Assembly (NCBI RefSeq): GCF_030816015.1
Contig: NZ_JAUSXN010000001.1
Coordinates: 310,001 to 374,000, forward strand
DNA length: 64,000 nt
Direction of reading: 5' to 3'
From: Pedobacter sp. W3I1
GTDB taxonomy: Bacteria > Bacteroidota > Bacteroidia > Sphingobacteriales > Sphingobacteriaceae
Shown here: in pieces, positions 52,758 through 61,480 of the stretch
Position numbering within the stretch: the stretch's first letter is position 1
Layout of the letters: the number at the start of each line of letters is the position of its first letter
The notes under the pieces: model-generated
What the model was told of the DNA's origin: nothing
Database searches by the model: none
The model's input: only the letters and a program-made list of their open reading frames with translations
Position numbers and translations under genes: made by a program

Positions 52758-55092
52758 TTAATTCACCTGAAGATCTGCAGCAAGTACCTCTTCGGTTTTA
52801 CGCATTTCTTTTGCGGCTTCAACCATTTCTATTAAGGCCTTTTTGGTTTCGTCCCATCCGCGGGTTTTTAAACCACAATCCGGGTTTACCCAGAGTTGCC
52901 CGGAGGGAATAACAGCTTTTGCTTTTTTGAGCAATTGAACCATTTCTTCCCTCTTTGGAACCCTTGGAGAGTGAATATCGTATACACCTGGGCCAATTTC
53001 ATTTGGATATTTAAAATCTGCAAAAGCGTCTAATAATTCCATCTGCGAACGTGAGGTTTCAATAGTGATTACATCAGCATCCATATCGGCAATGTTTTGG
53101 ATGATATCGTTAAACTCCGAGTAACACATGTGCGTGTGGATCTGCGTATCGTCTTTCACGCCGCTCGCCGAAATTTTAAAGGCTTTAACGGCCCAGTTCA
53201 AATAGTTTTGCCAATCAGCTTTGCGCAATGGTAAACCCTCTCTAATGGCTGGCTCATCAATCTGGATGATTTTTATCCCTGCATTTTCCAGGTCGCAAAC
53301 CTCATCCCGAATGGCCAGGGCAATTTGAGTGCAGGTTTCTGATCGTGGTTGATCATTACGTACAAACGACCATTGTAAAATCGTTACCGGACCAGTTAAC
53401 ATACCTTTCATGTATTTTGAGGTAAGCGACTGTGCATAGGCAGTCCACTTTACGGTCATGGGTTTTGGGCGCGAAACATCACCAAAAATAATAGGTGGGT
53501 TTTACACAGCGCGAGCCATAACTCTGCACCCAACCATTTTTAGAGAAAGCAAAACCATCCAGCTGCTCACCGAAGTATTCAACCATATCGTTACGTTCAA
53601 ATTCACCATGAACCAAAACATCCAGATCGATTTCTTCCTGCCAGTTTACGGCTTTTGCAGTTTCTTTGGCGATTAAATCGTCATATTCTTCAACGGTAAA
53701 AGTTCCGTTTTTTAGTTTTGCTCTCCAGCTTCTCACTTCTGCCGTTTGCGGAAATGATCCGATGGTTGTAGTGGCATAACTTGGCAGATTAAGCTCCTGT
53801 TGTTTGATTTTTCTGCTCGAAAACGGACTTAAACGTTCTGCATCCTGCTCTTTTAATCCTAAAACACGTTGTTTAACTTCAGGATTGTGGATGATTTTAG
53901 AAACTTTACGGTTAGCAATCGCGATCTTATTTTCCTCAAGTTTTTGCAGGGTAGATGCAGGGCTTTCGTTGGTGATCAGTTTTTTTAAGGTAGCTATCTC
54001 CGCAATTTTTTGTTTCGCATAAGCCAACCACTGTTTAATTTCTGCCGACAGATTTTGTTCATTGGTTTCAATGTCTAAATCTACCGGTGAGTGGATTAGG
54101 GAACAAGATGGGGCGATCCACACTTTATCCAAGCCTCTTTTTTCTGCAACTTGATTAATGATTGAAACAGATTTCTCGAAATCATTTTTCCAGATGTTTC
54201 TTCCGTCTACCAAACCTAACGAAAGGATGGTATCTTCTTTTAACAAAGCTAAAACATCCGCTAATTGACCTTCAGCACGTACCAGGTCGATATGTAAAAT
54301 ATTTACCGGGAGTGAAGTAGTTAGTGCTAAATTATTGCCCAGGCCTTCGAAATAGGTAGCCAAAACAATTTTTAACCTTGGGAAAGCCTTTCTGATCTCT
54401 TTATAAGCATATTCGTAAGCTTTTTTGTCTTTTTCGGTAAGGTCTAAAGTCAAAAATGGCTCATCAAACTGAACATACTCTACATCCAAAGCGTCTAATC
54501 GGGATAAAATTTCGATATAAACCGGAAGGAGATTTTTGATCAGATCGATCTTTTCAAAGCCAGCTTCTTTTTCTTTTCCCAATAAAAGGTAAGAAACCGG
54601 GCCAATTAAAACAGGCTTAGTCGCAATGCCCAATTGTTTTGCCTCATAAAACTCATCGATAATTTTGGTGGAGAAAAGTTTAAACGGCTGATCTTTGTAA
54701 AATTCAGGAACAATGTAATGATAATTGGTATCGAACCATTTGGTCATTTCCATCGCTACCACATCCAGACCTTCTTTTTGATAACCCCTGGCCATGGCAA
54801 AATAGAGATCAAGTTCAGAATTTCCTTTTTTCAGGATCACTTCGTTATACCTTTTCGGTATTGCCCCAAAAGTTAAAGAATGATCGAGCACATGATCATA
54901 AAAAGAAAAGTCGTTTGATGGAATAACATCAATTCCAGCTTCTTTTTGAAGGTTCCAGTTTTCGTGGCGAATGTTTTTTCCCACCTGAAGTACATTTTTG
55001 TACCCAGTTTTATCTGCCCAGTAATTTTCGCAGATTTTCTTTAATTCCCTTTGGCTACCTATTCGCGGATAGCCCAGATTTTGCGTTAGCAT
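52758..55092 (-). pseudogene. metE: Cobalamin-independent methionine synthase, frameshifted
   Basis: Two frames make one about 775-residue MetE. Frame 1 (from MLTQNLGYPRIGSQRELKK) covers the N-terminal barrel and the start of the catalytic barrel (TTIGSFPQTAEVRSWR...[41 protein letters not shown]), then stops. Frame 2 continues [51 protein letters not shown] and includes zinc-site residues in HTHMCYSEF and PDCGLKTRG. Removing one G from GGG at 53497-53499 restores [14 protein letters not shown]. It transfers methyl from methyl-THF-glutamates to homocysteine. It is preceded by a cobalamin riboswitch. A sequencing error seems at least as likely as true loss. Confidence 0.88.
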
Positions 55093-55301
55093 CTCTTTTA
55101 AAGATTAAGTAAATAAATCGTTTAAAAGCTCTTAAAGCAATATTTTATAATGTTTTTTGTTAGAAATAAAAAAGGAAAGGTTTGGGCACAAACAACCTAC
55201 TCATCAGCCAGAAGCTTAAAGCAAGCATATAAAATGGTTAATTTTATGTTGTACAATCAGACCTGACCAATTACTTTATAACGCGAAAGCACCGTCAATT
55301 C

Positions 55302-55492
55302 AATATAGGCAGGTCTCCTGACTTATTCCCGGTCTTATCGCCTTCCCATCCCGGTAAACGGCACAGTGGCATGAATGATAAGACCGTTGTCTTTTTAACA
55401 AAAAGACAGAATTTACAGTTGCGCGACAGCTCGTGATTTGCACACGATTCCCTATTAATCCCGGTTGTATTCCGGGAACCTGTATCGGTTGA
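55302..55492 (-). promoter_or_regulatory. Cobalamin (adenosyl- or methyl-B12) riboswitch
   Basis: On the minus strand the conserved cobalamin aptamer elements appear in order: AGGTTCCCGG, AATAGGGAATCGTGTGCAAA, the core GAGCTGTCGCGCAACTGTAA, B12 box GCCACTG (55364-55370), GGGAAGGCGATAAGACCGGG, and the closing GTCAGGAGACCTGCCT. The aptamer ends about 210 nt before the metE start. B12 binding should turn metE off, so the B12-independent enzyme is made only when cobalamin is scarce. In 55093-55301 no clear terminator helix was recognised; the control mode is open. Confidence 0.92.
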
Positions 55493-55500
55493 TGAAAAAT

Positions 55501-56092
55501 AAAGTTAAGAACTTACATCAGGACAAATGTATGGATTAGGATTTAAAGATTAAGGTATTTTTGTAAGCATTGATTTTACCACCTCCATACAAATGCTCAT
55601 CAGTTAGAGACTATGTGGACATATATAGTAAATATTTTTCCGCTCTATGCCGCGGAGGCATGGTACTTTGGAGCGCCAAAGTACCCAAAGCGCTTCGTCA
55701 ATCCAACAAGGAGCCTCCACACGCCCTCTCCCTCATCAAAAAAACAACGGCACTTTGTTTTGTTCGTTGGTGCTAATTGAATGTTTTTGCAGATTTGAAC
55801 ACAAAACCACTGCGTTAAGGTTTGGGTGTGCTAAGGGGTTCTGTCCTGCATCTGTTTTTTTGATTTCCTGCTCTTGGGATTGACGACGTTCTTCGGTATA
55901 ACCTGTTCGTTTTTTCAAAGCAAGCCAGCATAGTGCCTTAGAAAATTTCAACGCCGCATTAAATAATAAATTAGGTGAGCGTACATAAACACTTATATCT
56001 GTGTGCATCCTTTTTATCTGTGGTTAATAGTATGCTCATAGAATCACTTGTAACAAATTTACAGCAAGCCGTTTTTGGAGCTTATTCTCTAT
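55501..56092. other. Non-coding stretch between the riboswitch and the M14 gene
   Basis: About 590 bp with no gene I can support. It includes an inverted repeat GGTACTTTGG..CGCCAAAGTACC (about 55660-55684) and GC-richer, low-complexity pieces with frames that have no recognisable domain. It looks like decayed repeat or gene remnant sequence. The metE promoter must lie at its left edge (about 55500-55560). Confidence 0.4.
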
Positions 56093-56100
56093 TATATTTG
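56093..56100 (+). promoter_or_regulatory. Candidate -7 box of the M14 peptidase gene
   Basis: TATATTTG is an exact TAnnTTTG match 21 bp before the ATG at 56122. A TTTG at 56074-56077 may be the -33 element with short (15-bp) spacing. Confidence 0.5.
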
Positions 56101-56121
56101 ATTACCTAACTAAACCTTATT

Positions 56122-58818
56122 ATGATAAAAATCTACTTTAAAAGGCTTTTTATTGCTTTTTTAATGATAAATAGCTGTGCAGTACTGGCCCAGGAAGTGC
56201 CAACGCCAAAATCTCATTTTGGTTTTGATATCGGTGACGATTATCAACTGGCCAATTATACCCAAACAGAAGCTTATTTTAAAAAACTGGCGGCAAGCTC
56301 TGATCGCATTAAACTGGTTGATATTGGCAAAACCGAAGAAGGCAGAAGTCAGTATATGTTAATTGTTTCTTCACCAGAAAACCTCAAGAAATTAGACCGC
56401 TACAAGGAAATTTCGCAACAGTTGGCACATGCAGAAATTACATCCGAGCAGGCAAAAGCATTAGCCCAGGAAGGTAAAGCGGTTGTTTGGATAGATGGCG
56501 GCCTGCATGCCAACGAGGTAGTGGGTGCGCATCAGCTGATCGAAACCGTTTATGAGTTTGCTTCCCGAAAAGATCCTGAAACCCAGCGGATTTTGGATAA
56601 CGTAATCATCTTGTTTACCCATGCCAACCCTGACGGGCAAGAACTGGTGAGCAATTGGTATATGAGAGAGAAAGACCCCAAGAAAAGAACAACCTCAGGT
56701 TTGCCTGTTTTGTATGAAAAATATGCAGGTCATGATAACAACCGTGATTTCTTTATGTTGAACCTTAAAGAAACACAAAATATTGGTCGCCAGCTTTTTG
56801 TAGAGTGGATTCCGCAGATTATGTATAACCACCATCAGGCTGGTCCGGCAGGAACCGTTGTTGCAGGCCCACCCTACCGCGATCCTTTCAATTATGTTTT
56901 CGACCCAACCTTATTAACCAGTTTAGATGCCGTAGGTGCGGCCATGCACAACCGCATGAATGTAGAAAACAAACCCGGTTATACCCAGCGCGGAGGATCG
57001 GTTTATTCTACCTGGTACAATGGAGGGTTAAGAACCACAACCTATTTTCATAACATGATCGGGCTCCTAACCGAAATTATCGGGAACCCCACACCCTCTG
57101 AAATTCCGTTGGTTCCTTCGAGATTATTACCAAACGGCGATTCGCCAAACCCGATTACCCCGAGGAAATGGTATTTTAAAAACTCGATCGACTATTCGGT
57201 ATCGCTAAATTATGCCGTTTTAAATTATGCGCAACGTTACCGCGACGAATTGTTGTACAACATTTACCAGATGGGCAGAAATTCTATTGATCGTGGTAAA
57301 AAAGATACCTGGTCTTTTTCTCCTAAAAAAATAGAAGCCATTAATAATGCTGCCAAAGGTGAAAAAGGTGCTCCGGTTGCTGGAGGCGATGCCGATTTTG
57401 GCTCCCGACGTCAAATTAGCATGAAAGCTTTTGATACGGTGATGAAAGCTCCTGTAAACAGAGATCCACGGGGATATATTTTATCTGCAGATCAGCCGGA
57501 TTTTAATTCTGCAGTGAAATTTTTAAATGCTTTGATCAGAACAGGTATCGTGGTTCAAAAAGCAACAGCTTCATTTGCCGTTGCAGGGAAAAATTATCCT
57601 GCCGGAAGTTATGTAGTAAAAACGGATCAGGCTTTCCGTCCACACGTTTTGGATATGTTCGAACCGCAAGATCACCCTAATGATTTTAAATACGAAGGAG
57701 GCGCACCCATACCACCATATGATGCGGCTGGATGGACATTAGCCTATTTGATGGATGTTAAATTTGATCGGATTCTCGACGATTTTTCTGGTCCTTTTGA
57801 GAAAAACCCTTATGGGCAATTATTAAAATCTGATCATAAATTGCCAGGTGGATCGGGCTATGTGTTAAGTGCGGCGCAAAACGATTCTTACACTGCAGTA
57901 AACGATCTATTAAAAAATAAAGTTGAGGTTTACCGCTCTACCGGGAATGGCGATTTTTATGTTTCATCAGCAGGGAAATCAATACTGGAAAAAGCCAATA
58001 TCAAATTAAAAAGCGCAAATGCGCCAAAAGATAAAATTAAAATTTCCGCCAGAAGAATTGCCCTTTGGGATACCTATGGAGGCTCAATGGCATCGGGTTG
58101 GGTGCGCTTTTTAATGGAGCAATATCATTATAACGCAACGGTAATTTATCCGCAGGATATTGATGCCGGAAACTTAAAATCTAAGTATGATGTAATTATT
58201 TTTGTGGGAGGAGCAATACCATCGGTACAAGGAGGAGGGTTTGGAAACAGGTCTTTTGGGCCAAAAGCAGAAGAAATTCCTCAGGAATTTAGGAATCGTT
58301 TAGGTAGGATTACTGCAGATAAATCGATTCCTGAATTAAAGAAATTCTTAGAAGCAGGTGGCAATATTGTAACCATTGGTAGCAGTACTAATTTAGCCTA
58401 TCATTTAAATCTTCCTGTGCGTAATGCAATGGTAGAAATTGTAAACGGAGAGGAAAAACGGTTACCAGCTGAAAAATATTATGTTCCGGGAAGTGTTTTG
58501 AATGTTGGCGTAGATACCAGCTTGCCAACAAATTGGGGAATGGAGAAAGAGGCCGACGTTTATTTCGATAATAGTCCTGTTTTTAAGCTCACAGGCGACG
58601 CCATTGCAGCTGGAAAGATTAAACCATTAATGTGGTTCGAAAACACCACACCGCTGCGCAGTGGCTGGGCCTGGGGCCAGGCTTATTTGCAAGATGGTGT
58701 AACCGCTTTTGAAGCAAAAGTTGGCAAAGGAAAATTGCTTGCCTTCGGGCCGGAAATTGCTTTTAGGGCGCAAACGCATGGTACTTTTAAACTGATATTT
58801 AATCAGTTGTATAAGTAA
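56122..58818 (+). CDS. Secreted M14-family zinc carboxypeptidase
   Basis: 898 residues with signal peptide (LFIAFLMINSCAVLAQ). The M14 domain (about 35-370) has the zinc motif HxxE in WIDGGLHANEVVGAHQL, FTHANPDGQELV, the DNNRDFFMLN motif and the third ligand region in IMYNHHQAGPAGTVVAGPPYRDPFNY. A long C-terminal part includes a glutamine-amidotransferase-like segment (KYDVIIFVGGAIPSVQGG...LKKFLEAGGNIVTIGSSTNLAYHL), common in this group of large Bacteroidota M14 proteins. It probably digests extracellular peptides in the periplasm or outside. A terminator follows at 59007. Confidence 0.92.
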   Translation: MIKIYFKRLFIAFLMINSCAVLAQEVPTPKSHFGFDIGDDYQLANYTQTEAYFKKLAASSDRIKLVDIGKTEEGRSQYMLIVSSPENLKKLDRYKEISQQLAHAEITSEQAKALAQEGKAVVWIDGGLHANEVVGAHQLIETVYEFASRKDPETQRILDNVIILFTHANPDGQELVSNWYMREKDPKKRTTSGLPVLYEKYAGHDNNRDFFMLNLKETQNIGRQLFVEWIPQIMYNHHQAGPAGTVVAGPPYRDPFNYVFDPTLLTSLDAVGAAMHNRMNVENKPGYTQRGGSVYSTWYNGGLRTTTYFHNMIGLLTEIIGNPTPSEIPLVPSRLLPNGDSPNPITPRKWYFKNSIDYSVSLNYAVLNYAQRYRDELLYNIYQMGRNSIDRGKKDTWSFSPKKIEAINNAAKGEKGAPVAGGDADFGSRRQISMKAFDTVMKAPVNRDPRGYILSADQPDFNSAVKFLNALIRTGIVVQKATASFAVAGKNYPAGSYVVKTDQAFRPHVLDMFEPQDHPNDFKYEGGAPIPPYDAAGWTLAYLMDVKFDRILDDFSGPFEKNPYGQLLKSDHKLPGGSGYVLSAAQNDSYTAVNDLLKNKVEVYRSTGNGDFYVSSAGKSILEKANIKLKSANAPKDKIKISARRIALWDTYGGSMASGWVRFLMEQYHYNATVIYPQDIDAGNLKSKYDVIIFVGGAIPSVQGGGFGNRSFGPKAEEIPQEFRNRLGRITADKSIPELKKFLEAGGNIVTIGSSTNLAYHLNLPVRNAMVEIVNGEEKRLPAEKYYVPGSVLNVGVDTSLPTNWGMEKEADVYFDNSPVFKLTGDAIAAGKIKPLMWFENTTPLRSGWAWGQAYLQDGVTAFEAKVGKGKLLAFGPEIAFRAQTHGTFKLIFNQLYK

Positions 58819-58891
58819 TGACAATCAAGTCTGTCGCATTTATGCTATTTCTTCAGCCGACTGCTACTGAAAAATCTAATAATATTAAGGG

Positions 58892-58972
58892 CGTCATTTC
58901 GACTGAAGCGTAGCGAAATGGAGAAATCTTTTAAGATAGCTCAAAGATTTCTCCACTGCGGTCGAAATGACG
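58892..58972. repeat. Dispersed palindromic repeat (GTCATTTCGACTG type)
   Basis: An 81-bp imperfect palindrome with ends CGTCATTTCGACTG / GGTCGAAATGACG and inner GGAGAAATCTTT / AAAGATTTCTCC, lying just before the M14 terminator. Confidence 0.85.
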
Positions 58973-59006
58973 ATATCTCAAGATAAAAACTCTATTGAGA
59001 CGTGAG

Positions 59007-59036
59007 AGCCACTATCCTGAACGATAGTGGCTTTTT
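59007..59036 (+). terminator. Intrinsic terminator of the M14 peptidase gene
   Basis: AGCCACTATC / GATAGTGGCT is a perfect 10-bp stem with a 6-nt loop followed by TTTT. It lies 188 nt after the stop, beyond the palindromic repeat. Confidence 0.88.
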
Positions 59037-59070
59037 ACTTTGAGCTTACCATAGCCAATTATAATCATCC

Positions 59071-59078
59071 TAATTTTG
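59071..59078 (+). promoter_or_regulatory. Candidate -7 box of the DsbA-like gene
   Basis: TAATTTTG matches TAnnTTTG and ends 4 nt before the ATG at 59083, which would give a leaderless or nearly leaderless message. No -33 element at usual spacing was found. Confidence 0.35.
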
Positions 59079-59082
59079 TATT

Positions 59083-59799
59083 ATGAAAGTAGAAATCTGG
59101 TCGGACGTAATGTGTCCGTTTTGCTATATCGGAAAAAGACATTTTGAACAGGCGATAGAAAAATTGCCTTTCAAAAACGAAATTGAAGTGGATTGGAAGA
59201 GTTATCAGCTCAACCCTGAGTACCACAATACCAATAACGAAACCGTTTACGATTATCTTTCTCGAAGCAAGGGAATGCCAATCGAGCAGGCTAAACAAAT
59301 GACCAAGCAGGTAGTTGATATGGCTGCAAGTGCAGGTTTAACTATGGATTTTGACGCCAATATTCCTGCCAATACCTTTAACGCTCACCGTTTAATCCAT
59401 TTGGCGGCAAAGCATAACCTTCAGGATTTAGCAGAAGAAAAGTTATTCGAAGCCCATTTCGTAAACAGTAAAAATATTGGTGAAACGAATGTCTTGATTG
59501 ATCTTGCCGTAGAAATTGGTTTGGATAAAGATGAGGCGGAATCAGTTTTGAATGGAAATGAGTTTGCTGAGGCTGTTCGTTATGATATTTATGAAAGCCA
59601 GAACCTGGGCATTAGAGGGGTTCCTTATTTTGTAATGGACCGCAAATACGGTGTTTCGGGTGCTCAACCTGTTCAGGCTTTTACTGATGCGCTTACTAAA
59701 AGTTTTACAGAGTGGAAGGAATCTCAACCCAAAACCAGGCTGACTTCATTAAATAAAAATGATGATGCGGTTTGTGATGAAAATGGTTGTGAGATATAG
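59083..59799 (+). CDS. DsbA-family oxidoreductase (FrnE-like)
   Basis: 238 residues, no signal peptide, so cytoplasmic. Thioredoxin fold with CPFC at C11/C14 (IWSDVMCPFCYIGKRHFEQAI), a helical insertion (NTFNAHRLIHLAAKHNLQDLAEEKLFEAHF) and cis-Pro GVPYFVMDRKYGVSGAQP. This matches the FrnE/2-hydroxychromene-2-carboxylate isomerase-like DsbA group. The tail ends with a second Cys pair (DDAVCDENGCEI), which may take part in redox chemistry or metal binding. Substrate unknown. Confidence 0.92.
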   Translation: MKVEIWSDVMCPFCYIGKRHFEQAIEKLPFKNEIEVDWKSYQLNPEYHNTNNETVYDYLSRSKGMPIEQAKQMTKQVVDMAASAGLTMDFDANIPANTFNAHRLIHLAAKHNLQDLAEEKLFEAHFVNSKNIGETNVLIDLAVEIGLDKDEAESVLNGNEFAEAVRYDIYESQNLGIRGVPYFVMDRKYGVSGAQPVQAFTDALTKSFTEWKESQPKTRLTSLNKNDDAVCDENGCEI

Positions 59800-59891
59800 A
59801 TTTGTTTCCCGCAGATTACGCTGATCAACGCAGATTTTTTCTGCAAAGTTCATTTAGATCTGAGGGACTTTAATATGAAAATCCATAGAAA

Positions 59892-60001
59892 ACCGTCATC
59901 TCGACTGAAGCGCAGCGCAATGGAGAGATCTGTTTAAATAGATTTAGCTTCGCTGAGCCTTCGGGTTCTCGGCTTCGTTGCACTCCGCTCGAAATGACGG
60001 T
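59892..60001. repeat. Dispersed palindromic repeat, long form, inverted
   Basis: A 110-bp element with ends ACCGTCATCTCGACTGAAG / TCGAAATGACGGT. Its complement matches 43363-43467 over nearly the full length (CGAAGCCGAGAACCCGAAGG then CTCAGCGAAGC). It lies in the 230-bp gap between the convergent DsbA-like and DUF3820 genes; the rest of the gap is featureless. Confidence 0.85.
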
Positions 60002-60033
60002 ATATTTAGAGGTTTATCTCCTTTAGTGATGCA

Positions 60034-60252
60034 TCACCGCTGATTTTTCAACGGCGTTAACAGATACTCTAAACCATTTACCCGTATTTCGAACATCGTA
60101 GCCATTAAATCGCCCAATTTTCCTTTCGGGAAGCCTTTATCCTTATACCACAGCAGATAACTTTCGGGGATATTGCAGATCAGGTAACCTTTGTATTTTC
60201 CATAGGGCATTTGCATTTTAACTAAATCGAGCAACAAGGTGGGGTCTAACAT
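60034..60252 (-). CDS. DUF3820 small protein
   Basis: 72 residues (LVKMQMPYGKYKGYLICNIPESYLLWYKDKGFPKGKLGDLMATMFEIRVNGLEYLLTPL). The MPYGKYKGxxIxxxPxxYLxWxxxKGFPxGxLGxLM pattern is DUF3820, a small domain of unknown function in many bacteria. Its ATG overlaps the stop of the ATPase gene by 1 nt (TAATG), so the two are translationally coupled. Confidence 0.85.
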   Translation of the reverse strand: MLDPTLLLDLVKMQMPYGKYKGYLICNIPESYLLWYKDKGFPKGKLGDLMATMFEIRVNGLEYLLTPLKNQR

Positions 60253-61388
60253 TATAATATAAAATCTAAATAATTTTCTTTGTTTATTACAGCAAACGTG
60301 GCTTGTGGGTAATTTTTAGCAAAAAATCCGGGTATTTTCTTTTTTTGATTGCCCCATTTAAAATCAGCAGCTAAAATTTCTCCATTTTTAACCTCTATTA
60401 GGTCAATTTCCTGTTGATCATAAGTTCTCCAAAAATAATAGATAGCACTTTGCTGTTCATATTCCATTTTTTTGATGCGCTCGCTAAAACAATAATTTTC
60501 CCATAAAAGTCCTTGATCATTCCGGAGCGCAATTAATCTAAAATCATTAATAATAGCGTTCCGAATGCCGTTATCATAGAAATACCATTTAGAAGATTTT
60601 GTAACCTCCTTACGTAAGTTATTACTGTATCCGCCAACTTTGTAAATGATAAAGACTTTCGAAAGTAAATCAAGATAGCGATCTACCGTATTTTTGCTGA
60701 TGCCCAAAGTGCGCGAAATCTCATCAATTGAAACTTCTGACCCCACTTGGTATGCAATAAGTTTTAATAACTCCAATAATTTAGCACTGTTCTGGATGTT
60801 CTCGTACATCAAGATATCTTTTAGCAGATATGATTTTACCAGTTCTATTAAATATTGTGCTTTTTCAGCCAAAGAACTTAAATGGAATAATTCTGGGTAC
60901 GATCCAAAAATTAAGCGTTCTTCGAGGTTCTGCGCAGTTTGTAAAGCATTTTCCTGTTTGTCCAATTCAACCTGTGCTATAGGATAAAGATAATAGGTTA
61001 AACTTCTTCCCGTTAGTGGCTCTCCTGTTTGGTTCGAAAGATCAAAAGTAGATGATCCACTTGCAATGATGGTCAGATCTTTGAAAGTATCGATCAGCAA
61101 CTTTAATATTTTTCCAATTTCAGGGATTACCTGAGCTTCATCAATCACAAGTAATTTGGCACTTCCTAAAACTCTTTTATAGTTGGCCGCAGTTCGTGTA
61201 GATAATAATACCTGTACATCCTGATCTTCCCCATTTAAGGATAGATAGTCAATGTTGGCATCTTTGATGATATTTTCTACAAGCCAGGTTTTCCCTACTC
61301 TTCTGGTACCAAAGATCAGGATTACCTTATTCTTCCCTAATTTGTCGAGAATAATTGGTTGTAAAGATCTAATAATTTGACTTTCCAT
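60252..61388 (-). CDS. AAA ATPase with DUF4143 domain
   Basis: 378 residues. The N-terminal ATPase has Walker A FGTRRVGKTWLVENI (about 26-40), Walker B LLVIDEAQVIPEIG and sensor IASGSSTFDLS. A winged-helix segment (SIDEISRTLGISKNTVDRYLDLLSKVFIIYKVGGYSNNLRKEV) precedes the C-terminal DUF4143 nuclease-like domain (KWYFYDNGIRNAIINDF...GLLWENYCFSERIKK...YYFWRTYDQQEIDLIEVKNGEILAADFKWG), with a D..E-x-K-like core. The family is common in prokaryotes; biological role unknown. A 76-bp perfect palindrome lies right before its start. Confidence 0.88.
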   Translation of the reverse strand: MESQIIRSLQPIILDKLGKNKVILIFGTRRVGKTWLVENIIKDANIDYLSLNGEDQDVQVLLSTRTAANYKRVLGSAKLLVIDEAQVIPEIGKILKLLIDTFKDLTIIASGSSTFDLSNQTGEPLTGRSLTYYLYPIAQVELDKQENALQTAQNLEERLIFGSYPELFHLSSLAEKAQYLIELVKSYLLKDILMYENIQNSAKLLELLKLIAYQVGSEVSIDEISRTLGISKNTVDRYLDLLSKVFIIYKVGGYSNNLRKEVTKSSKWYFYDNGIRNAIINDFRLIALRNDQGLLWENYCFSERIKKMEYEQQSAIYYFWRTYDQQEIDLIEVKNGEILAADFKWGNQKKKIPGFFAKNYPQATFAVINKENYLDFIL

Positions 61389-61404
61389 TTAGCCAAATAT
61401 AGCA

Positions 61405-61480
61405 AAAAACGTTAATTCAGTCAATGGACTGACTGAATTAACGTTAATTCAGTCAGTCCATTGACTGAATTAACGTTTTT
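61405..61480. repeat. 76-bp perfect palindrome between mfd and the ATPase gene
   Basis: 61405-61442 and 61443-61480 are exact reverse complements, centred on AAC|GTT. Each 38-nt half also folds on itself: AACGTTAATTCAGTC pairs with GACTGAATTAAC around AATGGACT. On the minus strand it starts within the mfd stop codon and ends in TTTTTTGC, so it can serve as the mfd terminator. Being symmetrical it may also block the other direction or act as a binding site upstream of the ATPase gene. Confidence 0.95.

Noticed and set aside
55736..56008. 90-residue frame on the minus strand between the riboswitch and the M14 gene
   Set aside because: No recognisable domain, unusual composition, and it lies in repeat-like sequence; overlapping plus-strand frames are just as open.
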